From Streptomyces griseicoloratus (GTDB lineage: Bacteria > Actinomycetota > Actinomycetes > Streptomycetales > Streptomycetaceae): a DNA stretch of 64,000 nt. The position numbers and the translations under genes are program-made. Below the pieces are notes generated by a model. That model searched no databases. It saw nothing but the letters and a program-made list of their open reading frames with translations, and was not told the origin of the DNA. Positions 7,276 through 17,422 of this stretch are shown here, piece by piece. The stretch spans positions 124,001 through 188,000 of the forward strand of contig NZ_JACVQF010000238.1 in assembly GCF_014534645.1 (NCBI RefSeq), written 5' to 3'. Positions within the stretch are counted from its first letter, which is position 1, and each line of letters starts with the position of its first letter.

Positions 7276-8169
7276 GCCACTCCTCCCGCACCCGGCGCCC
7301 TCGCGGCCAAGGTGCGCACGCTGGCGCCGTCGATGACCCGTTCCATGCAGCGGGTCGCCGAGGCCGTCGCGAGCGACCCGGCCGGCTGCGCGGCCCTCAC
7401 GGTCACCGGCCTCGCCGAGCTCACCGGCACCAGCGAGGCGACCGTCGTCCGCACCGCCCGCCTGCTCGGCTACCCCGGCTACCGCGATCTGCGCCTCGCG
7501 CTGGCCGGGCTCGCCGCCCAGCAGCAGTCCGGCCGCGCGCCCGCCCTCACGACCGACATCGCGATCGACGACCCGATCGCCGACGTCGTCGCCAAACTCG
7601 CCTACGACGAGCAGCAGACCCTCGCCGACACCGCCGCCGGCCTGGACACCGCCCAGCTCGGCGCGGCCGTCACCGCGATCGCCGCCGCCCGCCGCACCGA
7701 CGTGTACGGCATCGGCGCCTCCGGCCTGGTCGCCCAGGACCTCACCCAGAAGCTCCTGCGCATAGGGCTGATAGCCCACGCGCCCGGCGATCCGCACCTC
7801 GCCGTGACCAACGCGGTGCAGCTGCGCGCCGGTGACGTCGCCGTCGCCATCACGCACTCCGGCTCGACGGGGGACGTCATCGAGCCGCTGCGCGTCGCCT
7901 TCGAGCACGGCGCGACCACCATCGCCGTCACCGGCCGCCCCGACAGCCCCGTCACCCAGTACGCCGACCACGTCCTGACCACCTCCACCTCCCGGGAGAG
8001 CGAGCTGCGCCCGGCCGCGATGTCCTCCCGGACCAGTCAGCTCCTCGTCGTGGACTGCCTGTTCGTGGGGGTGGCGCAGCGCACCTACGAGACGGCGGCG
8101 CCGGCGCTGGCGGCCTCCTACGAGGCGCTGGCCCACCGGCACAGCCCGCGCGGCGGAACGCACCGCTAG
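7249..8169 (+). CDS. RpiR/MurR-family transcriptional regulator
   Basis: A 306-aa protein with an N-terminal HTH_6 domain (about 20-95: MTRSMQRVAEAV, TGLAELTGTSEATVVRTARLLG) and a C-terminal SIS sugar-phosphate-binding domain (about 140-270: DVYGIGASGLVAQDL, GDVAVAITHSGSTGDVIEPL). Such proteins repress or activate sugar-phosphate catabolism in response to the sugar phosphate. Its position directly before MurQ and a PTS permease makes MurNAc-6-phosphate or GlcNAc-6-phosphate the likely ligand, by analogy with E. coli MurR. The GTG start has no ribosome-binding site but sits 6 nt after a -10 box. Confidence 0.88.
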   Translation: MTDEVKETFATPPAPGALAAKVRTLAPSMTRSMQRVAEAVASDPAGCAALTVTGLAELTGTSEATVVRTARLLGYPGYRDLRLALAGLAAQQQSGRAPALTTDIAIDDPIADVVAKLAYDEQQTLADTAAGLDTAQLGAAVTAIAAARRTDVYGIGASGLVAQDLTQKLLRIGLIAHAPGDPHLAVTNAVQLRAGDVAVAITHSGSTGDVIEPLRVAFEHGATTIAVTGRPDSPVTQYADHVLTTSTSRESELRPAAMSSRTSQLLVVDCLFVGVAQRTYETAAPALAASYEALAHRHSPRGGTHR

Positions 8170-8255
8170 CCCCCGCCCTCCTCTTCACCGAGTTCACCGA
8201 GCAGACGCACCGCACCCGTACCGCACCGGAAAGCCACCGAAGAGAGCCGCCCGCC

Positions 8256-9191
8256 ATGACCTCCACCTCCCACCACCACGACCTCCGCGCCCAGTTGGAG
8301 CACCTGACCACCGAGGCTTTCCGCCCCGAGCTGTCCGAGATCGACCGGCTGCCCACCGCGGAGATCGCCCGGCTGATGAACGGCGAGGACACCGCCGTGC
8401 CCGCCGCGGTCGCCGAGCGGCTGACCGAGATCGCCGCCGCCGTCGACGCCGTGGCCGCCCGCATGGCCCGCGGCGGCCGGCTGGTCTACGCGGGCGCCGG
8501 CACGGCGGGCCGGCTCGGCGTGCTGGACGCCTCCGAGTGCCCGCCGACCTTCAACACCGCGCCGGGACAGGTCGTCGGCCTGATCGCGGGCGGCCCGGAG
8601 GCCATGGTCACCTCCGTGGAGGGCGCCGAGGACTCGGCGGAGCTGGCCCGGGCCGACCTCGACGCCCTCGCCCTGACCGCCGACGACACGGTGGTCGGCG
8701 TCTCCGCCTCCGGCCGCACCCCGTACGCGATCGGCGCCGTCGAGCACGCCCGCGCGCTCGGCGCCCTCACCATCGGCCTGGCCTGCAACACCGGCAGCGC
8801 CCTGGCCGCCGCCGCCGAGCACGGCATCGAGATCGTCACCGGCCCCGAGCTGATCACCGGCTCGACCCGGCTGAAGGCCGGCACGGCACAGAAGCTGGTC
8901 CTCAACATGCTGTCGACGATCACGATGATCCGGCTCGGCAAGACGTACGGGAACCTGATGGTCGACGTCCGTGCCTCCAACGCCAAGCTGCGCGCCCGTT
9001 CCCGGCGGATCGTCGCCCTCGCCACGGGCGCCCCGGACGACGAGATCGAGGCCGCGCTCGCCGCCACCGACGGCGAGGTCAAGCACGCCATCCTGACCCT
9101 CCTGGCCGATGTGGACGGCCCGACGGCCGCCCGCCTTCTGGAGGACTCCGACGGCCATCTGCGCGCCGCGCTGGCGGCGGCGAAGGGCTGA
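8256..9191 (+). CDS. murQ: N-acetylmuramic acid 6-phosphate etherase
   Basis: A 311-aa SIS-fold lyase that cleaves the lactyl ether of MurNAc-6-P to GlcNAc-6-P and D-lactate in peptidoglycan recycling. Family signatures are the opening LTTEAFRPELSEIDRLPTAE, the sugar-phosphate loop YAGAGTAGRLGVLDASECPP (acidic residue near 93), VEGAEDSAE, GVSASGRTPY, and GSTRLKAGTAQKLVLNMLST. Length matches the family. It is 86 bp after murR and overlaps nothing; the PTS gene starts 16 bp later. The NagA product needed to process GlcNAc-6-P is encoded 16 kb away at 25468. Confidence 0.93.
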   Translation: MTSTSHHHDLRAQLEHLTTEAFRPELSEIDRLPTAEIARLMNGEDTAVPAAVAERLTEIAAAVDAVAARMARGGRLVYAGAGTAGRLGVLDASECPPTFNTAPGQVVGLIAGGPEAMVTSVEGAEDSAELARADLDALALTADDTVVGVSASGRTPYAIGAVEHARALGALTIGLACNTGSALAAAAEHGIEIVTGPELITGSTRLKAGTAQKLVLNMLSTITMIRLGKTYGNLMVDVRASNAKLRARSRRIVALATGAPDDEIEAALAATDGEVKHAILTLLADVDGPTAARLLEDSDGHLRAALAAAKG

Positions 9192-9207
9192 TGCGCACGC
9201 TCGGAGC

Positions 9208-10686
9208 GTGCGCAACGACGACCCCCACTCCACGGCCGCGGCGATCCTCCCCCTGGTCGGCGGCCCCGCGAACGTCACCTCCGTCGCCCACTGCATGACC
9301 CGCCTGCGCCTGGGGCTGGCCGACCGGTCCCGGGTGGACGACGCCTCGCTGCGCGCCCTGCCCGGTGTGCTCGGCGTGGTCGAGGACGGGGAGTCGTACC
9401 AGATCGTCCTGGGCCCGGGGGTGGTCGGGCGGGTGACCGAGGCGTTCGAGGCGCTGCTCGGGGCCGGCGGTACGGCGGACGCCCTGGCCCGCCGGGGCGC
9501 CGCGCTCAAGGAGCGGCAGAGGCGGCGCAACGCGACGCCGCTGAAGACGGCCCTGCGGCGTCTCGCGGCCGTCTTCGTGCCCCTCATCCCCGCCCTGATC
9601 GGCTGCGGCGTCCTGGCGGGCGTCGGCGGCCTGCTCACCAATCTGGGGTGGCTCCCCGGCCTCACCCCCGCCCTCGCCGCGCTCTCCTCCGCCTTCATGG
9701 CGCTGATCGCGGTGTTCGTCGGCCACCACACGGCGAAGGAGTTCGGCGGGACGCCGGTGCTGGGCGGCGCGGTCGCGGCCGTCGTGGTCTACCCGGGGGT
9801 GGCGAAGGTGACGGCGTTCGGGGTCACGCTCGCCCCCGGCCAGGGCGGGGTGCTCGGCGCGCTGGCCGCGGCCCTGCTCGCCTGCCGGGTCGAGAAGTGG
9901 TGCCGCGCCCGCCTCTCCGGCACCGCCGACGTCCTGCTCACCCCGACCCTGACGGTGCTGGTGTCGGGACTGGTCACGCTGTACGTCCTCATGTACGCGG
10001 CCGGCGAGGTCGCCACCGCCGTCGGCACCGCGGCGAACTGGCTGCTGTCGACGACCGGCGCCCTGGCCGGACTGGTCCTCGGCGGGCTGTTCCTCCCCCT
10101 GGTGATGCTGGGCCTGCACCAGGCGCTGATCCCCATCCACACCACCCTGATCGAACAGCAGGGCCACACCGTCCTGCTGCCCGTCCTCGCCATGGCCGGC
10201 GCGGGCCAGGTCGGCGCCGCGGCCGCGGTGTACGTCCGCCTGCGCCACGACACGTCCCTCCGCACGACGATCAGGTCGGCGCTCCCGGCGGGTCTCCTCG
10301 GCATCGGCGAGCCCCTGATCTACGGCGTCTCCCTGCCCCTGGGCCGCCCCTTCCTCACCGCCTGCGCCGGCGGCGCGGCGGGCGGCGCCTTCGTCGGCCT
10401 GTTCGCGATGCTGGGCACCGACGTGGGGACGACGGCGATCGGTCCGTCGGGATGGGCCCTGTTCCCGCTGCTGGCGGGGAGCGGGGGCTGGGCGGTGACG
10501 GCGGCGGTGTACGGCGGCGGGCTGCTGACGGGGTACGCGGTCGGCTTCGCGGCGACGTACCTGTTCGGCCTGGGCGGGCGGACGGCGGTGGACGCGGACC
10601 TGGCCGCCGGTGCCGTGTGCGACGCTGGGGAGCATGAACCACGCCCAGCTGACCGCCCTGGGCCGCGCCCTGCGTCTCCTCGGTGA
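9208..10686 (+). CDS. PTS sugar permease, EIIB-EIIC of the glucose/GlcNAc/MurNAc class
   Basis: A 492-aa membrane protein. An N-terminal EIIB domain carries the phosphocysteine in VAHCMTRLRL (Cys29 from the GTG at 9208) and the YQIVLGPGVV motif. The EIIC domain has about ten hydrophobic segments and GIGEPLIYGVSLPLGRP. No EIIA is fused, so phosphate would come from a separate EIIA (Crr-type). Following murR and murQ, it is most simply a MurP-like MurNAc transporter delivering MurNAc-6-P to MurQ; GlcNAc or a glucoside are alternatives. The start is uncertain because GGAG is very close to the GTG. The 3' end overlaps the next gene by 53 bp. Confidence 0.85.
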   Translation: MRNDDPHSTAAAILPLVGGPANVTSVAHCMTRLRLGLADRSRVDDASLRALPGVLGVVEDGESYQIVLGPGVVGRVTEAFEALLGAGGTADALARRGAALKERQRRRNATPLKTALRRLAAVFVPLIPALIGCGVLAGVGGLLTNLGWLPGLTPALAALSSAFMALIAVFVGHHTAKEFGGTPVLGGAVAAVVVYPGVAKVTAFGVTLAPGQGGVLGALAAALLACRVEKWCRARLSGTADVLLTPTLTVLVSGLVTLYVLMYAAGEVATAVGTAANWLLSTTGALAGLVLGGLFLPLVMLGLHQALIPIHTTLIEQQGHTVLLPVLAMAGAGQVGAAAAVYVRLRHDTSLRTTIRSALPAGLLGIGEPLIYGVSLPLGRPFLTACAGGAAGGAFVGLFAMLGTDVGTTAIGPSGWALFPLLAGSGGWAVTAAVYGGGLLTGYAVGFAATYLFGLGGRTAVDADLAAGAVCDAGEHEPRPADRPGPRPASPR

Positions 10687-11197
10687 GCACGGCGAGGCCC
10701 TGGCCGCCGACACCCCGGACGCGAAGCTGCACGAGGTCAGGACGGATCTGCGCCGCGCCCTGGACCTGCTGGAGGAGAGCGTCACGACGACGGCCCCCAG
10801 CACCCGCTGCCCCGAGCATCCGAACGGACCGGTCGACAAGGCCGCCCCGGACCTGTGCCTGCTGTGCGAGACCCGCCGGCGCGCCGCCCGCCGCGCGGAG
10901 TACGGCGGCGGCCCCCTCCCGGCCCCGCAGACCGAGCCGGTCCAGTCCCGGTACGGGGTCCGCGGCGACCGTCCGCAGCCCCAGCAGCGCTGGCTCCCGG
11001 AGCTGTGGAACGGTCAGGCGTGGCAGTTGTGCGGCACCCCGCGCCGGGACCGCCGCGAGGCCGAGCTGTACCTCGCGGCCCAGCGGCGCGGACCGCGCCC
11101 GGCCATGGCGTACCGGCTCGTGCACGAGTTCACGGACTACGAGGTGCTGCGGGTGTGGGGGACGCCGGTGCGGATGGACATCGAGCCGATGGGCTGA
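10634..11197 (+). CDS. hypothetical protein with putative zinc-binding cysteines
   Basis: A 187-aa protein with an N-terminal helical region (HAQLTALGRALRLLGEHGEA), a Cys/His cluster TRCPEHPNGPVD plus DLCLLCETRRRAARR (about 56-85) that may hold zinc, and a C-terminal globular part with RWLPELWNGQAWQLCG and YRLVHEFTDYEVLRVWG. The start is the ATG at 10634 (GGGGAG just upstream), inside the end of the PTS gene. It is convergent with the DHFR-like gene. I do not recognise the family. Confidence 0.65.
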   Translation: MNHAQLTALGRALRLLGEHGEALAADTPDAKLHEVRTDLRRALDLLEESVTTTAPSTRCPEHPNGPVDKAAPDLCLLCETRRRAARRAEYGGGPLPAPQTEPVQSRYGVRGDRPQPQQRWLPELWNGQAWQLCGTPRRDRREAELYLAAQRRGPRPAMAYRLVHEFTDYEVLRVWGTPVRMDIEPMG

Positions 11198-11201
11198 GAA
11201 G

Positions 11202-11230
11202 GAGCCCGGCCGCGCCGGCGGCCGGGGCTC
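11202..11230. terminator. bidirectional terminator-like hairpin
   Basis: GAGCCCGGCCGC (202-213 of the 11-kb block) pairs with GCGGCCGGGGCTC ending at 11230, with one bulged base. It sits between the convergent 187-aa gene and the DHFR-like gene. Confidence 0.55.
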
Positions 11231-11253
11231 GTCCTCAATGTCCTCAGTCGTCC

Positions 11254-11826
11254 TCAGCGCACGACGTCGAAGACGTTCTTCTGCAGGCCGTTGGCGTACG
11301 CCTCGTGCTCGACGAGCTCCAGCTTCCGGGTGTCCCGGTCCGCGTCGCTGAACAGCCGCTTGCCCGCGCCGAGCAGCAGCGGGAAGACGAGCAGGTGGTA
11401 GCGGTCGATGAGGTCCGCGTCGGCGAGGCTCCGGTTGAGGGTGGCGCTGCCGTGGACGATGATCGGGCCGCCCTCGGTCCGCTTCAGGGCCGCGACGTCG
11501 TCGAGGGAGCGCAGGACGGTGGTCTCGCCCCAGTCGGACACCAGGTCGCCTTCGGTGAGGGTGGTGGAGACGACGTACTTCGGCATCACCTTGTAGTCGG
11601 CGAAGTCCTCCATGTCCGGCCAGACCGGGCTGAACGCCTCGTAGCTGACCCGGCCCATCAGCATCGCGGTGGCCTCCTTCTGCTCCCGGCCCTTGATCTC
11701 GTACGCCTCCGGGAGGAAGTCCACGCCGTTGACCGCCCACCCCGAGTTCCGGTAGCCGGGCTCGCCTCCCGGGGCCTCCACGACGCCGTCGAGCGAGATG
11801 AAGGCGGTGCTGATCAGGGTGCGCAT
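11254..11826 (-). CDS. dihydrofolate reductase-fold (RibD C-terminal) family protein
   Basis: A 190-aa protein starting MRTLISTAFISLDGVVEAPG, the usual opening of the RibD_C/DHFR-like family, with TAMLMGRVSYEAF, YVVSTTL, GGPIIVHGSATLNRSLADADLID and LLGAGKRLF. These are NADPH-dependent reductases of mostly unknown substrate. The ATG at 11826 is preferred: GAGGAG lies 7 nt upstream. It stands alone downstream of the esterase gene in the same direction. Confidence 0.85.
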   Translation of the reverse strand: MRTLISTAFISLDGVVEAPGGEPGYRNSGWAVNGVDFLPEAYEIKGREQKEATAMLMGRVSYEAFSPVWPDMEDFADYKVMPKYVVSTTLTEGDLVSDWGETTVLRSLDDVAALKRTEGGPIIVHGSATLNRSLADADLIDRYHLLVFPLLLGAGKRLFSDADRDTRKLELVEHEAYANGLQKNVFDVVR

Positions 11827-11887
11827 GGGTGGTCTCCTCGTGTTCCGTGGCTCATTCACACCTTCTGACTGCGGACACCGCGCGAAC

Positions 11888-13447
11888 TCATCGGTCGCCG
11901 CCGCCGAGCAGGGGCAGCGGTGCGAACTCGTGGCCCTCCCACAGGCGGCGTGAGGTCTCCTCCGGGTACGGCACGACGACCGGCTCCGCGTCGAGGACCT
12001 GCACCAGCCGCCGTCGCGTGTCGTACGCGGGCCAGCCGGGGTCGCCCGTCCTCGCGAACGCCGTCCAGGACGCGCGGAAGCGGGCGGACAGGGCCAGGGC
12101 CTCGGGGGAGGGTTCCGTGCCGGCGAAGAGGAGGGCGCCCACGTCGGCGTGGAAGGTGCCGAAGAGGAGGGGAAGGTCCAGGGCGTGGCAGGCGCCGAGG
12201 CCGCCGCCGTTGCCCGGGGCCGGCCAGGTCAGCTCGTAGACGTGGGCCCGGCCGCCGCCGGCGAGGTGCGCCTCGGCCAGGTGGAGGGAGGGCATGGCGA
12301 ACAGCCAGTCCGTCTGGACGCGTTCGTACAGCTCGCCCAGGGACGCGTCGGGGAAGGCGGCGCGATAGGCCTTCTCGCCGTCCGGGCCGGGGCCGAACAG
12401 GCGCAGGGCCGCGGCGGCCCGCTCGTCGCCGATCCCGTCCGTCCGACCGGCCATGGCGGTGAAGAGGCGGAACTCGTCCCGGTTGTGCCCGACGACCAGA
12501 TCCACGTCCCGGGCCGCCCCCTCAGCCAGCGCCCGCCAGGGCATCACCGGCAGGACCTCGCCGTCCACGACCGGCGAGTACGGGGTGACCGTGGGCGCGG
12601 CCTGCCCCCAGCGGTCCACGTAGCGGGGCATCTTCGCCGCCAGCGCCTGTCCCGTCGGCACGAGCCGGTCCGGGGCCACGGCCGACAGGTCGGCGACCGT
12701 CGGGCGCAGGCCGGCCTCGGCGGCGAGGGCGGTGGCGATGTCCCGGGCCAGTTCGTCGGAGAAGAACGTGCCCGGCACGCTCTGCGCGATCGCCCGCCAA
12801 AACAGCCCGGCCGCGCTCGGCATGGCCAGCAGCGCCGCGATCGAACCGGCGCCCGCCGACTCGCCGAACACGGTGACCCGGCCCGGGTCGCCGCCGAACG
12901 CCGCGATGTTGTCCCGCACCCACTCCAGCGCGGCCACCTGGTCGAGCAGCCCCCGGTTGGCGGGCGCCCCGTCGATGCGGGCGAAACCCTCCATGCCGAC
13001 GCGGTAGTTGAAGGTGACGACCACGAGGTCGCCGTCGGCGGCGATCCGGCGGGCGTCGTAGCCGGGGCTGCCGGCGTGGCCGAGCTTGTAGGCGCCGCCG
13101 TAGATCCACACCATCACCGGGCGGCGGGCGGCCGGGTCGGGCTCCGGGGTCCAGACGTTGACCGTCAGCCATTCGTCGCCCTCCGGTGCGGCCGGTGCGC
13201 CGGTCTGGCCGGCCAGGCCCAGGTCCTGCGGGGGCGGCGGCCCGAAGGCGTACGCGTCGCGTATGCCGTCCCAGGGGCGGGGCGGGCGAGGCGCGGCGAA
13301 CCGGGCCTCGCCCACCGGAGGCTCGGCGAACGGGATGCCGCGGAAGACGGTCAGGCCGGCCTCCCGCCGCCCGCGCACCGCACCGGCGGCGGTGCGCACG
13401 ACGTCCTCCACGGGCTCCATGGGCTCCACGGCCTCGGTGCTCGTCAT
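11888..13447 (-). CDS. type-B carboxylesterase
   Basis: A 519-aa alpha/beta hydrolase of the carboxylesterase/para-nitrobenzyl esterase family. It shows GIPFAEPPVGEARF, the oxyanion segment VMVWIYGGAY, the nucleophile elbow VFGESAGAGS (Ser near 196), the acidic region around GHNRDEF, and the histidine motif ACHALDLPLLFG. There is no signal peptide, so it is probably cytoplasmic. Start ATG with GAGGAG 7 nt upstream. The downstream DHFR-like gene follows after 61 bp; the OYE gene is 78 bp upstream in the same direction, so all three may form a xenobiotic-handling unit. Confidence 0.9.
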   Translation of the reverse strand: MTSTEAVEPMEPVEDVVRTAAGAVRGRREAGLTVFRGIPFAEPPVGEARFAAPRPPRPWDGIRDAYAFGPPPPQDLGLAGQTGAPAAPEGDEWLTVNVWTPEPDPAARRPVMVWIYGGAYKLGHAGSPGYDARRIAADGDLVVVTFNYRVGMEGFARIDGAPANRGLLDQVAALEWVRDNIAAFGGDPGRVTVFGESAGAGSIAALLAMPSAAGLFWRAIAQSVPGTFFSDELARDIATALAAEAGLRPTVADLSAVAPDRLVPTGQALAAKMPRYVDRWGQAAPTVTPYSPVVDGEVLPVMPWRALAEGAARDVDLVVGHNRDEFRLFTAMAGRTDGIGDERAAAALRLFGPGPDGEKAYRAAFPDASLGELYERVQTDWLFAMPSLHLAEAHLAGGGRAHVYELTWPAPGNGGGLGACHALDLPLLFGTFHADVGALLFAGTEPSPEALALSARFRASWTAFARTGDPGWPAYDTRRRLVQVLDAEPVVVPYPEETSRRLWEGHEFAPLPLLGGGDR

Positions 13448-13525
13448 CGATCACTCCTCACTGGTTGCCGCTGGACGTACGCCAGTTGGTGATCTCCGGA
13501 CCCTACGCCGTGGCCGGCGCCCGGC

Positions 13526-14656
13526 TCAGCTCAGGGTCTTCAGCGCCGCGGCGTCGAAGGGCGCCAGCTCGTCGAAGCGGCCGGAGAGGACCTTCTCCGC
13601 CCAGCGCGGGTCCTGGAGCAGCGCGCGGCCGACGGCCACGAGGTCGAACTCGTCGCGCTCCAGGCGCTCCAGGAGGTCGTCGAGGCTGCCCAGCCCGGCG
13701 CCCTCGCCCTGGAAGGCCCTGCCGAACTCGCCGTCGAGGCCGACCGAGCCGACCGTGATGGCGGTCTTGCCGGTGAGCTTCTTGGTCCAGCCCGCGAGGT
13801 TGAGGTCGGAGCCGTCGAACTCCGGGCGCCAGTAGCGGCGCGTGGAGGCGTGGAAGGCGTCGACGCCGGCCGAGGCGAGCGGGGCGAGGATCGCCTCCAG
13901 CTCCTCCGGGGTCTCGGCGAGACGGGCGTCGTAGGCGTCCTGCTTCCACTGCGAGTAGCGGAAGATGACCGGGAATCCGGGCGAGACGGTCTCGCGCACG
14001 GCCGCCACGATCTCCGCCGCGAACTTCGTCCGGGCCACCGGGTCGCCGCCGTAGGCGTCGGTGCGGCGGTTGGTGCCGGCCCACAGGAACTGGTCGACGA
14101 GGTAGCCGTGGGCGCCGTGGATCTCCACGCCGTCGAAGCCGATGCGCTCGGCGGCCGCGGCGGCCTCGGCGAACGCGCCGACGACGTCGTCCACGTCCGC
14201 CTGCGTCATCGCCTTGCCGGTGACCTCGTCCTCGCCGATGCGCAGGCCCGACGGGCCGACGGCGGGGGCGTCGGGGAAGGGCTGGTCGCCCGGCTTGCGC
14301 ACCATCCCGATGTGCCACAGCTGCGGCACGATCGTGCCGCCGGCCGCGTGCACCGCCTCGGCGACCCTGGCCCAGCCCGCCAGCTGCTCCTCGCCGTGGA
14401 ACCGCGGCACGCGGTCGCTCTGCCCGGCCGATTCGTGTCCGACGTAGGTGCCCTCGGTGACGATCAGCCCGACACCGGCGGCGGCACGGCGGGCGTAGTA
14501 CGACACCACGTCCTCACCCGGCACACCGCCCGGCGAGAACATGCGGGTCATCGGCGCCATCGCGATGCGGTTCGGGACGGTCAGGCCGTTGATGGTGGCC
14601 GGGCGGGCGAGGATCTCGGCCGCGCGGGAGGCGGCGTCGGGGGAGGTGACGGACAC
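13526..14656 (-). CDS. NADH:flavin oxidoreductase, old yellow enzyme family
   Basis: A 376-aa FMN-dependent TIM barrel: PNRIAMAPMTRMFSP near the N-terminus, LWHIGMVRKPGDQPFPDAPA, GFDGVEIHGAHGYLVDQFLW with the catalytic HGAH, TNRRTDAYGG, and VAVGRALLQDPRWAEKV at the FMN phosphate site. These reduce activated alkenes or quinones with NAD(P)H. I chose the GTG at 14656 (GAGGAG 7 nt upstream) over the longer ATG at 14710. A 10-bp palindrome ATGTGCACAT (14690-14699) and GATACCAGTCAGTATG lie just upstream and could be an operator. Confidence 0.88.
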   Translation of the reverse strand: MSVTSPDAASRAAEILARPATINGLTVPNRIAMAPMTRMFSPGGVPGEDVVSYYARRAAAGVGLIVTEGTYVGHESAGQSDRVPRFHGEEQLAGWARVAEAVHAAGGTIVPQLWHIGMVRKPGDQPFPDAPAVGPSGLRIGEDEVTGKAMTQADVDDVVGAFAEAAAAAERIGFDGVEIHGAHGYLVDQFLWAGTNRRTDAYGGDPVARTKFAAEIVAAVRETVSPGFPVIFRYSQWKQDAYDARLAETPEELEAILAPLASAGVDAFHASTRRYWRPEFDGSDLNLAGWTKKLTGKTAITVGSVGLDGEFGRAFQGEGAGLGSLDDLLERLERDEFDLVAVGRALLQDPRWAEKVLSGRFDELAPFDAAALKTLS

Positions 14657-14800
14657 GTGGGGGCTCCTCGTAGACGGATACCAGTCAGTATGTGCACATG
14701 CATCGAGCATGCGTCCAGCACAACGGGCCCGTCCGTCCCCGGAATTCCGTGATCCGAGTCACACGCACCGCCGCCCCGGGGCGCGCGGACCGGAAACGCC

Positions 14801-14839
14801 CGAGGGCGGCACCCCCTTCTCCAGGGGGTGCCGCCCTCG
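14801..14839 (-). terminator. strong intrinsic terminator of groEL2
   Basis: A perfect 17-bp stem (14801-14817 with 14823-14839) and 5-nt loop lie about 30 nt after the groEL stop codon. Confidence 0.9.
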
Positions 14840-14870
14840 GTCAAGGACGCTCGATCAACCCTCGGGCCGA

Positions 14871-16601
<1,731 letters not shown>

Positions 16602-16638
16602 TCACCGACCCGGTCCTTCGTTGTCACTCTCACCTTCA

Positions 16639-16683
16639 GAGTGCTAACGCCAATGATTAGCACTCGCCCATGCCGAGTGCAAG
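16639..16683 (-). promoter_or_regulatory. compound CIRCE (HrcA) operator with three half-sites
   Basis: On the plus strand the half-sites are GAGTGCTAA (16639-16647), TTAGCACTC (16657-16665) and GAGTGCAAG (16675-16683), each separated by 9 nt. The right pair is the canonical CIRCE arrangement with mismatches in one arm. The left pair is a perfect repeat in the opposite order. Confidence 0.88.
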
Positions 16684-16740
16684 CGGCTCCTCGGGATCGG
16701 GCAGGGCGCGCACGGCGTGTCGCCGGGGTCCGGGCAGGCC

Positions 16741-16773
16741 GAAGGGCCCGCACCCCAGGGGTGCGGGCCCTTC
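16741..16773 (-). terminator. intrinsic terminator of the cold-shock gene
   Basis: A perfect 15-bp stem (16741-16755 with 16759-16773) and 3-nt loop begin 35 nt after the stop codon of the cold-shock gene. It insulates that gene from groEL2. Confidence 0.9.
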
Positions 16774-16808
16774 GGAGAAGACCGTTCGCTTGCGGTCGGC
16801 CGCGCGCC

Positions 16809-17012
16809 TCAGGCGCTGACGCGAACCATGTCGGCCTGCGGGCCCTTCTGGCCCTGCGAGATCTCGAACTCGACCCGCTGGCCTTCTTCAAGGGTGCGGT
16901 AGCCGTCCATCTGGATCGCGCTGTAGTGGACGAAAACATCCGCACCACCGTCGACCGCGATGAAGCCGTACCCCTTCTCCGCGTTGAACCACTTGACGGT
17001 GCCCTGAGCCAT
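16809..17012 (-). CDS. CspA-family cold-shock protein
   Basis: A 67-aa single cold-shock domain protein: [18 protein letters not shown] with RNP1 KGYGFI and RNP2 VFVHYSAI. It binds single-stranded RNA/DNA as an RNA chaperone. The ATG at 17012 is the family start; the extra ten residues of the longer frame are not conserved. The promoter candidate at 17124-17151 gives a leader of about 104 nt, the length expected for a temperature-responsive csp leader. From memory it corresponds to scoF4 of S. coelicolor. Confidence 0.95.
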   Translation of the reverse strand: MAQGTVKWFNAEKGYGFIAVDGGADVFVHYSAIQMDGYRTLEEGQRVEFEISQGQKGPQADMVRVSA

Positions 17013-17123
17013 GCCTAACTCCCCTATTACTGGCCCTTGCACAGATCCACACTTCGCGGACCCGGGTCAGACCTCACCCCCCAACGGTTGGGGGCGTGCG
17101 CCGGAACGCGTCGACCGCGGCTG

Positions 17124-17151
17124 AATGTATCTGTCCAACTGCCGTCTGCAA
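17124..17151 (-). promoter_or_regulatory. candidate promoter of the cold-shock gene
   Basis: On the minus strand TTGCAG (17146-17151) and TACATT (17124-17129) are 16 bp apart. The remaining stretch 17152-17367 up to the thiS terminator is relatively AT-rich with three GAATTC hexamers, and I see no gene in it. Confidence 0.5.
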
Positions 17152-17367
17152 CAGGTCAATCGGACGAGAATTCTGGACGCACCCGGTCCGGAATATGGTG
17201 AGAATTCGTCAGAACTCGGGGCAACCCGGGCCCCACAAAAGGAACAAAAGCCGCAGAATACACCCACACTTTGGCTACTTCTTGTCGGGCGTGCGGCAGG
17301 AATTCGGAGTTTCCGACCTCGTGGTCGGCATCGCGTTCCCCAACTGTACCGCGCTCAACCACACGGA

Positions 17368-17402
17368 ATTGCCCCCTCCGTTTCTCTTACGGAGGGGGCA
17401 AT
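17368..17402 (-). terminator. terminator of the thrC-thiS operon
   Basis: A 13-bp perfect stem (17368-17380 with 17390-17402) around a 9-nt T-rich loop lies 20 nt after the thiS-like stop codon. Confidence 0.88.
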
Positions 17403-17422
17403 CCGGTGAACCGCGCGTGACG

